Assembly (NCBI GenBank): GCA_025210475.1
Contig: JAOARW010000084.1
Coordinates: 1-41,479 of the forward strand
Length of the DNA stretch: 41,479 nucleotides
Origin: Carboxylicivirga sp.
Lineage (GTDB): Bacteria; Bacteroidota; Bacteroidia; Bacteroidales; Marinilabiliaceae
Reading direction: 5' to 3'
The notes under the pieces are model-generated. The model saw only the letters and a program-made list of their open reading frames with translations, was not told the DNA's origin and did no database searches. The number at the start of each line of letters is the position of its first letter. Positions within the stretch are counted from its first letter, which is position 1. Of the stretch, positions 17,708 to 24,905 are shown piece after piece. The translations under genes were made by a program, and so were the position numbers.

Positions 17708-18163
17708 ATGAAGAATTTAAGATTATTGCTGTTGTTCTGTATTGCTGCGTGCTTGTTTTCTGCCTGTACAATAAGTAAGCGTGATGTTGAACCAATTTCG
17801 GCCGAAGATAGGGAAGCGCCGCGGATAGATCTCAAAAGCCCGGTTAATGAAGAAGTGTATAAGCGGGCGACAGAATTACCGCTTTCAGCTACCTTTTCCG
17901 ATGATGTGGGCTTAAAGCAGTGTACCGTTACTATTGAATATCAACAAAAGACAAATGCTGCACTAAAAGGATTACGAAGTCCGTGGACGCCTTCTCCCGA
18001 TGTGATCAGTTTAGATAAGGCAACCGAGAAGGAAATAAGTACATCACTTTTCGATGTTGCTATTAAGGCCAGTTGTAAACCTGGTCAATATCGCTTAAAG
18101 CTTGTATTAGAAGATCTTGTTGGAAAAACTACAGAGGAGACTGTTATGATATCCATTAAGTAA
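17708..18163 (+). CDS. Small lipoprotein, DUF4625-like
   Basis: A 151-residue lipoprotein with lipobox FSAC (Cys20). The mature part forms a single beta-sandwich-like domain: PRIDLKSPVNEEVY at the start, FSDDVGLKQCTVTI in the middle and PGQYRLKLVLEDLVGK at the end, resembling the DUF4625 family of Bacteroidota lipoproteins. Function unknown. Starts 9 bases after the T9SS protein and is followed by a terminator hairpin, so the two are co-transcribed; it may anchor or chaperone the large protein at the surface. The family assignment rests on pattern only. Confidence 0.6.
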   Translation: MKNLRLLLLFCIAACLFSACTISKRDVEPISAEDREAPRIDLKSPVNEEVYKRATELPLSATFSDDVGLKQCTVTIEYQQKTNAALKGLRSPWTPSPDVISLDKATEKEISTSLFDVAIKASCKPGQYRLKLVLEDLVGKTTEETVMISIK

Positions 18164-18182
18164 AATAAGGTTAGTTGCAAAT

Positions 18183-18216
18183 TAAGGTGCTGTTTTATTA
18201 TGGCAGCACCTTATTC
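18183..18216 (+). terminator. Terminator after DUF4625-like gene
   Basis: TAAGGTGCTG (18183-18192) pairs perfectly with CAGCACCTTA (18204-18213) around an 11-base loop. The T-run after the stem is short, so some read-through to the next two genes is likely. Confidence 0.65.
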
Positions 18217-18260
18217 ATAAAAAGAATATGACTTAATATACTACCATTAAACTGTTCACA

Positions 18261-19337
18261 ATGAATATAAAAGGAATTGGTTTTTTGTTATGTTTTATGA
18301 TGACTTGCCATATTTTTTACGGTATGGTCAGCCTAAATTCAGACGAACAAAAGAGTATAATAAGAGCTGATCGTTTAATCGATAAAGGAAATCAGCTACT
18401 TAACAAATCAGAATCATTAAAAGAAGAGCTCCGGTCAACCCATCAACCAGCCAGTCGCAAGCAACAAATCTGCATGGATTACAAGTTACAGGCAGCCAAT
18501 TATTTTAGGGATGGATATCGCTTAAAGATTAACGCCCTGGCTAAGAATGGCAATCAAGTGATAAAAGATAAGGGGGCTTTTAATGAAACCATATTGGAAA
18601 AAGTCAAAACTTTATCGCGCGAGGCTGCTGTTTGTTATCGTAAGGCTGATAACCAGTCGAATATTGACAACGCTGTTAAGCTTGTGGAAAAGGCCAGGCA
18701 ATTACAGTTAAGAGCCATTGACTTGTTAGAGCAGGAATTGGCAAGAAAAGAAGATACGAAGCCTGAAGAATTGGCCGGGGATGTAATTGTGGAATTACCC
18801 GATAAGACAATAGAAGAAACAGAACCAGATTTGGAAGTACCAAACACAACTGAACTTACAATTGAAATCCCAATGACAGTAATAAATCCGGCTAAAAAAA
18901 TGGAACTGAAAGAGATGGTTTTGCTTAATGATTCAAGTCCAGTTGAGCACATTGATAAGCAAGTAGAAGCAGTAACAGATGAATCTAAGCCAGTTGTGCC
19001 GGAAGCCAAACCTGAGCCTGAAAAGGAGGAACCATTGCTTGTTAATACTGTGTCCCAAAACGAGGACGAAAGTATTTTTCTGACCATACAAATCATAGCA
19101 AATAAATCAGCCGTCTCCCCTGAACGTCTGAAAACCTTATACAATGGGTCCATGAAAATATTCGAAACACAAGAAGATGGGTGGTTTCGATATTCAATAG
19201 GACACTTTCGTAGCCTTGATGCCGCCAGAAAAGTATTGAAGCAAGAGGCCGTGGATGGGTGGATTGTTGGTTATAAAAACAATAAACGGATATATGCCAT
19301 TCAAGCAATAAAACTGTTAAAAGATCAAGATTATTAA
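18261..19337 (+). CDS. Exported SPOR-like domain protein
   Basis: A 358-residue protein with an N-terminal signal segment (MNIKGIGFLLCFMMTC; membrane anchor not excluded). Residues about 25-160 are charged and helical, probably coiled coil (ADRLIDKGNQLLNKSESL; KARQLQLRAIDLLEQELARK). A long acidic Pro/Glu-rich linker follows (residues 170-265, e.g. PVVPEAKPEPEKEEP). The last 85 residues resemble a SPOR domain: IFLTIQIIANKS, GWFRYSIGHFRSLDAARKVL and WIVGYKNNKRIYAI. SPOR domains bind peptidoglycan strands stripped of peptides. The linker would span the periplasm, so the protein could fix an outer-membrane assembly to the cell wall. It is 19 bases upstream of the DUF6588-like gene and clearly co-transcribed with it. 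Confidence 0.65.
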   Translation: MNIKGIGFLLCFMMTCHIFYGMVSLNSDEQKSIIRADRLIDKGNQLLNKSESLKEELRSTHQPASRKQQICMDYKLQAANYFRDGYRLKINALAKNGNQVIKDKGAFNETILEKVKTLSREAAVCYRKADNQSNIDNAVKLVEKARQLQLRAIDLLEQELARKEDTKPEELAGDVIVELPDKTIEETEPDLEVPNTTELTIEIPMTVINPAKKMELKEMVLLNDSSPVEHIDKQVEAVTDESKPVVPEAKPEPEKEEPLLVNTVSQNEDESIFLTIQIIANKSAVSPERLKTLYNGSMKIFETQEDGWFRYSIGHFRSLDAARKVLKQEAVDGWIVGYKNNKRIYAIQAIKLLKDQDY

Positions 19338-19356
19338 TTGCTGATAAAACATAGAT

Positions 19357-20316
19357 ATGAAGTTAATAAAAACAGTTATAGCGTGTTTGTTCATTTTGTG
19401 TTTATCAGGAATGGATGTTAAAGCACAAAAAGGGGTTCTTTCAATTTTAAATGCAAGCCCCACCGATGCGAAGATATTGGGCGAGGGTTACTTAGCACCA
19501 TATAGTGATATGATCGCCAGTTCACTGCTATCGGGTTGGAATACGACCGCTCGTATTCAGCGTTTTGGTAAGTTAAACCTTTCTCTTGGTGCAACCTATA
19601 CCATGGTGCCAAACGGATCACAGAACTTCGAAGTAGCAGACCTTAAGACAGTACAGTTAAAGGAAGGTAGCACGGTGCCAACTATGGCCGGTGCTGGAAA
19701 GACGAGTTTTATGGCAGTGCCTGGACAAATTGCCGAAGACTTTACATTGATAGGTGAGGAAATCAACGCTTATGTCAGCCCATCGTTTTCTTTTTCGGTA
19801 GGTTTACCTTATCATACAGAGTTCTTGGCGCGTTGCACCCCAACAGCCAACAAAAGCGATTATGATAGTTATCTGATGTGGGGGGCAGGGGTAAAACATT
19901 CTTTTAAATCGTACATTCCCTCATTGCGCCGCCTCCCATACTTTAATGCGGCGATATTGGTTAATTACTCATCCTTGGTACATACCATTGTGAATGAAAA
20001 AGTCATTAATGGCTTAATCGATACAAGGGCACAGGCATTGTCGGGACGTATGATTGTAAGTGCCGATTTCCCGCTTATTGGTTTTTATGGTGGTGCAGGT
20101 GTTGGCGAAGTAAGCAGTGATTTTAATGTAAAAGCAGATGCCGGTGAGACAATAACAACGAAGGAAGTCAAGATTTCAAATCAAACACAGATCTTTGATG
20201 TTGTCGGTGGAATGAAGCTGAATTATGGTATTTTCTCAGTAAATATGGAATACAGTACCGGGATTTATTCAACCTTTTCATTGGGGCTTAGTTGTGGGTT
20301 GAGTTACAAAAACTAA
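19357..20316 (+). CDS. DUF6588-like outer-membrane beta-barrel protein
   Basis: A 319-residue protein with a Sec signal (MKLIKTVIACLFILCLSGMDVKA). The rest alternates polar and hydrophobic residues as in a beta-barrel: SLLSGWNTTARIQRFGKLNL, NLSLGATYTMVPNG, FSFSVGLPYHTEFLAR, and a closing strand that ends in an aromatic-containing GLSCGLSYKN. The pattern GEGYLxPY...GWNTTA matches the DUF6588 family of Bacteroidota, whose function is unknown. Last gene of the surface cassette; the partner of the SPOR-like protein just upstream. Confidence 0.65.
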   Translation: MKLIKTVIACLFILCLSGMDVKAQKGVLSILNASPTDAKILGEGYLAPYSDMIASSLLSGWNTTARIQRFGKLNLSLGATYTMVPNGSQNFEVADLKTVQLKEGSTVPTMAGAGKTSFMAVPGQIAEDFTLIGEEINAYVSPSFSFSVGLPYHTEFLARCTPTANKSDYDSYLMWGAGVKHSFKSYIPSLRRLPYFNAAILVNYSSLVHTIVNEKVINGLIDTRAQALSGRMIVSADFPLIGFYGGAGVGEVSSDFNVKADAGETITTKEVKISNQTQIFDVVGGMKLNYGIFSVNMEYSTGIYSTFSLGLSCGLSYKN

Positions 20317-20344
20317 GTTTAGAAATTGCAGAAAATAGGTAAGA

Positions 20345-20392
20345 AAACATTATCCTATATTTAACTAAAAAGTTAATTATGGGATAATGTTT
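20345..20392. terminator. Bidirectional terminator between convergent genes
   Basis: AAACATTATCC (20345-20355) pairs perfectly with GGATAATGTTT (20382-20392), and inside it TTAACT AAAA AGTTAA forms a second stem. It lies between the convergent surface cassette (+) and nuclease (-), with a T-run on both strands. Confidence 0.65.
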
Positions 20393-20467
20393 ATAAGAAT
20401 TGTTGGGATGTTTTTGACACTAATATTAGCAGCATCTCCAAAGGGTATTGGAGAGAATATCAGTTTA

Positions 20468-21346
20468 TTATAATTTTACTTGCGCCTGAGTCTGATGAGC
20501 CATGCAGTAACCATTGGCATTAGTGGTATTGTTTCTACAACGTTTACCGGTTGATTTCGCTATTCCCAAACATTGTTTCGCAGTGCCTGAATCATTGTTT
20601 TTAGAAGCTCTCTTATCTGCCTGATATAAGCTAAAAGTCCATTGTGCAGCATCTGTTTTTGCTTCCAAACGCTCTTCCAGCTGGTTGTCAAGTTGAGGGA
20701 AAAAATCTATGCCGGTTAGTTGCTCCACTCTATCAACACTAACAGCAAAATGTTGCAATGGTAAACTGCTTTTTTTATTAGGTAGGATAAAGGCAATCAT
20801 TTTTTGCGAAGCAGGAGCATAAATCACTTTATAATACGATTGAGGAATTGAAACATCACTAGCTGAGATGTGTTGAAGGGGCGATTTTAGAATGCCTGCA
20901 GTAACAACATGGATGGAACCTTCTGCTATGGCCCATTGCCTGACCGTCGCTTCCAGTTTTTTCCAAATGCCTCGGTTAAATGACGGGGTTTGTGGCGACA
21001 TGTTGCTCATAAAAAAGGTTTCACTCATGGCTGCCTGGTTAAGCTTCATATCACCGGCCGGACAAAGATGCCCCCGATCGTATCCTGAATTTTGATAATC
21101 GGCCAAAGTAGCCGATCCGCTTGAAACGGCCGGGTCTGGTCGAAAATTATCAGTACGTGCTTGCGAGCCTTCTACAAACGAGGGGGTTAAATGATAGTAG
21201 ACCCATTCCGCTTGTTCATGATCTTCCAAATACGATAAAGAGTAATAAGCATGCTGTATCACTTCACCATGCGAAGATGGTTGATATTGCGCCCATATTG
21301 TAAGACTTGAAATAAAGAGTAAAGTTGTTGAAATAAGATGCTTCAT
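20468..21346 (-). CDS. Secreted DNA/RNA non-specific endonuclease with C-terminal Cys/His motif
   Basis: A 292-residue nuclease of the beta-beta-alpha-metal superfamily. The start at 21346 is chosen because MKHLISTTLLFISSLTIWAQ is a signal peptide; upstream codons back to 21427 do not look like coding sequence. The catalytic motif GYDRGHLCPAGDM contains the general-base His, and NMSPQTPSFN supplies the metal-binding Asn region, as in Serratia-type nucleases. The enzyme should be extracellular or periplasmic. After the nuclease domain there is a short Cys/His segment (QCLGIAKSTGKRC followed by GYCMAH), spaced like a small zinc site. It is the only gene on this strand in the window and has no evident link with glycan use; extracellular DNA scavenging is the plain reading. 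Confidence 0.88.
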   Translation of the reverse strand: MKHLISTTLLFISSLTIWAQYQPSSHGEVIQHAYYSLSYLEDHEQAEWVYYHLTPSFVEGSQARTDNFRPDPAVSSGSATLADYQNSGYDRGHLCPAGDMKLNQAAMSETFFMSNMSPQTPSFNRGIWKKLEATVRQWAIAEGSIHVVTAGILKSPLQHISASDVSIPQSYYKVIYAPASQKMIAFILPNKKSSLPLQHFAVSVDRVEQLTGIDFFPQLDNQLEERLEAKTDAAQWTFSLYQADKRASKNNDSGTAKQCLGIAKSTGKRCRNNTTNANGYCMAHQTQAQVKL

Positions 21347-21886
21347 ATTTTTATTAATGATTCGATAGATAAGTACTATACTTAGATGAGGATTGATATC
21401 AAAAAGCGAATGCTTGCTAATAAGCAATACATTTGCAATAAGTCAAACCATCAGGCAGACTCATAATAACATCAATCTCGTTGACTACGCTTAATTTTTA
21501 ATGTTTATGATAATAGGAAGTTGCTTATCGATTGTCTGCCCAAAAACGGTTTATTGCTTGTTGTAAAAAGTAAGTTGCTAACAGGTTGAAATGTGTATTG
21601 GTAATCATAATCGTGTGTGAATGTATGTGCAAATTGATCAGTAAAGGTTGTTCAGATGCTAAATGTAATCATATTTCATAACAGAATATGGATTTGATTA
21701 CGATCAATATCTGTTGTCAGAATAACAGTATTGATGTGTATTTGGGAGCTTTTCGATGAAAGGAAAATTGGGTAGCTAATTACAATAGTGAAAGAATTGA
21801 CCTGTGAAAGTGAATTGTTTATAAGTAGAAATTACATCTTTTGATGCTATATTGCACACTAAATAATTAATGCTTTGCTAATCATT
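21347..21886. other. Divergent intergenic region (540 bp), no gene seen
   Basis: Separates the minus-strand nuclease from the plus-strand sulfatase, so it must carry promoters for both. No open frame of note and no clean TAnnTTTG box was found on either strand. The sequence is AT-rich throughout, with no strong hairpin. Confidence 0.5.
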
Positions 21887-23365
21887 ATGAAAGATGTGAA
21901 AATAGTCAAGTGTCTGTTAATTCTGGTTATATATTTATTTGCCCAAGTTTCAATCGGACAAAATACCAATGTACTTCTTATATTCTCCGACGATTTAAAC
22001 ACATCGATAGGTCCTTATATGCAAATTAAGGAGCATACGCCAAATTTGGATCGATTGGCAGAAGAAGGTGTGCGTTTTACTCAGGCATATTGTCAGTTTC
22101 CATTGTGCGGACCATCGCGAGCTTCAATTATGAGTGGCTTGTACCCCGAAACAAATGGTGTGATTCACAATAGCGATAGACTGGGTAGCTATAAAGCAGA
22201 AACTCCATCTTTGCTTAATCATCCTTCGCTGGCCGGATTTTTCAGAGAAAACGGATATTTTACAGCGCGCGTTTCCAAGATTTTTCATATGGGCGTGCCG
22301 GGAGGCATCGAACGAGGCGAGAGTGGGGGCGATGATCCTTCATCATGGGATTATGCCTACAACGTAATGGGACCCGAAACTTTAAGCGATGGAGAATTGG
22401 AATTGTTATCACCGGGTAACCTGCATTATGTCAGTAATTTTTCACGAATGAAGATTGCCGATACATTGGATTATACACAAACGGATTATCTGGCCACCTC
22501 GCAAGCCATTGCAATTCTGGAAAGCAGGGCAGCAGCGCTAGCCAAAGGGGCAACCAATAAAAAAAGACTGAAAGAGCAAGTACCATTTTTTCTGGCTGTC
22601 GGACTTGTAAGACCACATGTGCCTTTAATCGCGCCTGAAAATTGTTTTAAGCATTATCCCGATGCTGACATAAGCCTTCCTAATGTTGAGATTGGTGATA
22701 ATGTGCCGGAAAAGGCTTTGCGTAAACGCAATGGTAACAAGCAAAAGATGGATCAGGAGCAGATGAAACATGCTATTTCGGGCTATATGGCAAGTGTTCG
22801 GTTTATGGACCAGCAGGTAGGACGTTTGCTAAATGCGCTGGACCGTCTCGATCTGCGAAAGGAAACCATTGTGGTATTTTTATCCGATCATGGTTATAAC
22901 CTGGGAGAGCATGATTGCTGGTCGAAGGGTAGCCTGTGGGAAGGAACCTTGCGGGTTCCGCTGATAATTTCTGATCCGGTGAATCGTCAGCAAAATGGAG
23001 CAGCCACAACAACTGTTTGTGAGCTGATCGATCTGTATCCAACCTTACTCGACTTATGCGATATGACAGAAAGACAGCCCAGAATTCTGCAAGGGAGAAG
23101 CTTGGCTCCGGCATTGAGGGGAAATTCCTTGGTGGAAAAGGTGGCCTACAGCATCACGTATAGTGGCAAAGAAGCTTCTGTTCGTACCGATCGCTGGCGG
23201 TACACCAGGTGGGGCGAAAGTGTGGAAGAAGGGAATGAGGAGTTATATGATCATTTGAATGATCCAGAAGAGTTGGAGAATCTGGCTACCAAGCAGTCCA
23301 TGAGGAAAGTACTTGTCAAAATGCGATCTGAGTTAGATAAAGCCAGAACAAAAGCACGACATTAA
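21887..23365 (+). CDS. Sulfatase, iduronate-2-sulfatase-like (S1_7-type)
   Basis: A formylglycine-dependent sulfatase of 492 residues that removes sulfate esters from sugars. The ATG at 21887 precedes a signal peptide ending VSIGQ; an upstream TTG at 21875 is unlikely. Metal-binding start LLIFSDDLNTSIG, then the maturation motif CGPSRAS with Cys74 (C-x-P-S-R, to be converted to formylglycine), TARVSKIFHMG, and the metal-site segment VVFLSDHGYNLGEHDCWSK. HTPNLDRLAEEGVRF and the overall shape match the iduronate-2-sulfatase-like group, often labelled S1_7, whose bacterial members also act on algal and host glycans. The exact sulfated sugar cannot be read from sequence. No maturase gene is in the window. 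It precedes the second sulfatase by 43 bases. Confidence 0.88.
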   Translation: MKDVKIVKCLLILVIYLFAQVSIGQNTNVLLIFSDDLNTSIGPYMQIKEHTPNLDRLAEEGVRFTQAYCQFPLCGPSRASIMSGLYPETNGVIHNSDRLGSYKAETPSLLNHPSLAGFFRENGYFTARVSKIFHMGVPGGIERGESGGDDPSSWDYAYNVMGPETLSDGELELLSPGNLHYVSNFSRMKIADTLDYTQTDYLATSQAIAILESRAAALAKGATNKKRLKEQVPFFLAVGLVRPHVPLIAPENCFKHYPDADISLPNVEIGDNVPEKALRKRNGNKQKMDQEQMKHAISGYMASVRFMDQQVGRLLNALDRLDLRKETIVVFLSDHGYNLGEHDCWSKGSLWEGTLRVPLIISDPVNRQQNGAATTTVCELIDLYPTLLDLCDMTERQPRILQGRSLAPALRGNSLVEKVAYSITYSGKEASVRTDRWRYTRWGESVEEGNEELYDHLNDPEELENLATKQSMRKVLVKMRSELDKARTKARH

Positions 23366-23408
23366 GTAACAGCTAAACTCAAACATAAATACTATAAATC
23401 TCATCGTT

Positions 23409-24851
23409 TTGAAACTAAAATCCGAAAGAAGAAATCTACTAAAAGTTATCCTTTTTAGTTCATTATTTGCATTAGGTACCATCCTCATATCTTGCAGTCA
23501 TGATAATAGTTCGCAACAAACAAGCAAGCAACAACCTAATATCATATTGATTTTAGCCGATGATTTGGGCTATGGAGATTTGGGCTGTTATGGCAGTCAG
23601 CGAATCGAAACGCCAGCAATTGATCAGATGGCTCAGGAAGGGAAAAAACTAACCCAGTTTTATGCCGGATCAGCAGTATGCACACCAACACGTGTCAGTA
23701 TAATGACAGGGCGTTATCCCTTACGCTTTAATGTGTCAACCCACTTTAACGATCAGGAAATGCATTTGCAGGCAGGCGTTCCAACTTTGGCCAGAGCTTT
23801 ATCCGATGGAGGTTATATAACTAAGCATATCGGAAAATGGCACCTTGGTGGTTTAAACGAGAAACATGTGCAGCAGCGCGAATCATCCATTCCGGGGCCA
23901 ATACAACACGGCTTTGATCATTATCTGGCCATGTATGAAGATCCATTGTATCGTAAGCCTGCCATGTTGGAGGATCGTTTGTATAAAGATGCAGCCAGGC
24001 ATTTGGTACGTGATGAACAGGCTGTTGAGCCAAGTGATGAGCATTGGACAGATTATAAAACCAATGAAGCCATTGATTTTATAAAAAGTGCCGGAGCAAA
24101 AGATCAACCGTTTTATCTTAATTTATGGTACGATGCACCCCATGCACCCTACGAAGCAGCTCCCGGCGAGTCATTTTCGAAATACAGTGAAAGAGCCAAA
24201 GGCAAAGAACAAAAATACCGATCGATGGTATCTCACCTCGATTACAGTGTTGGGCGAATATTGTCAACGCTTAAATCGATGAAGCTTGATAAAAATACAC
24301 TCGTCATTTTTACAAGTGATAACGGACCGGCTTATCTGGGCAGTAACGGCGGTTTAAAGGGACGAAAACTGGATTTTCATGAAGGTGGAATAAGGGTGCC
24401 GGCAATTGCCTGGTGGCCGGGAATGATTAAGGAGAAAACGATTAGTCATCAATTGGCACATACCAACGATCTGTTTCCTACTTTTTGTGCAGTGGCGAAT
24501 ATTCCTGTAAAGGATACATATCAATTAGATGGATTTAATATCTGGCCCTTATTTAAAGATAATTCCACCGTTGAGCGGGGGTATACCTTTTGGCAAATCA
24601 TGTATAAAAAGAAGAATTACAATTACGGACTTACATCTGATGCTGAGCCCGAACCTAAGGTTACCGAAGTAGTGCGCGATGGGAAGTGGAAATTATTGGC
24701 TCGTGATGGAAAAGCCATGGAACTCTATAACCTGGATGAAGATCGCTATGAGCAATGGAATCTGTTGAAAGATTATCCGGAAAGGGTAAAATTGATGGAA
24801 GCAGCGCTTAATGAATTTTTGAATGAACCAAGATTGCCAAAGCCATATTAA
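23409..24851 (+). CDS. Sulfatase, GALNS/arylsulfatase A-like lipoprotein with TTG start
   Basis: A second sulfatase, 480 residues, of a different group from its neighbour. There is no ATG or GTG before the signal sequence, and an in-frame stop lies at 23367-23369, so TTG at 23409 is the start. Lipoprotein signal with lipobox LISC (Cys29). Motifs: IILILADDLGYGDLGCYG (metal), CTPTRVSIMTGRYPL with the modified residue Cys91, HIGKWHLGG, and IFTSDNGPAYLGSNGGLKGRK. The maturation motif has Thr in the fourth place (C-T-P-T-R), which occurs in this group. Resembles N-acetylgalactosamine-6-sulfatase or galactose-type sulfatases in layout. Two sulfatases of distinct type side by side suggest two differently placed sulfates on the substrate. 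Confidence 0.87.
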   Translation: MKLKSERRNLLKVILFSSLFALGTILISCSHDNSSQQTSKQQPNIILILADDLGYGDLGCYGSQRIETPAIDQMAQEGKKLTQFYAGSAVCTPTRVSIMTGRYPLRFNVSTHFNDQEMHLQAGVPTLARALSDGGYITKHIGKWHLGGLNEKHVQQRESSIPGPIQHGFDHYLAMYEDPLYRKPAMLEDRLYKDAARHLVRDEQAVEPSDEHWTDYKTNEAIDFIKSAGAKDQPFYLNLWYDAPHAPYEAAPGESFSKYSERAKGKEQKYRSMVSHLDYSVGRILSTLKSMKLDKNTLVIFTSDNGPAYLGSNGGLKGRKLDFHEGGIRVPAIAWWPGMIKEKTISHQLAHTNDLFPTFCAVANIPVKDTYQLDGFNIWPLFKDNSTVERGYTFWQIMYKKKNYNYGLTSDAEPEPKVTEVVRDGKWKLLARDGKAMELYNLDEDRYEQWNLLKDYPERVKLMEAALNEFLNEPRLPKPY

Positions 24852-24863
24852 AAGATACTTTTG
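24834..24863 (+). promoter_or_regulatory. Candidate promoter for the GH97 gene
   Basis: TTG (24834-24836), then 19 bases, then TACTTTTG (24856-24863), which matches the Bacteroidota -33/-7 pattern in sequence and spacing. It overlaps the last codons of the sulfatase and ends 42 bases before the GH97 ATG, so GH97 may also be transcribed on its own. Confidence 0.4.
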
Positions 24864-24905
24864 TCAATCTTAATCCAATAAACATTAATAAGGCCATATT
24901 CTGTT

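Noticed and set aside
18635..19153. A 172-codon open frame on the minus strand, Ser-rich
   Set aside because: It is antisense to the acidic linker of the SPOR-like protein; its composition is explained by the complementary codons and it has no start context.
21347..21427. N-terminal extension of the nuclease to 21427
   Set aside because: The extra 27 residues do not resemble an export signal, whereas the Met at 21346 starts a standard one.
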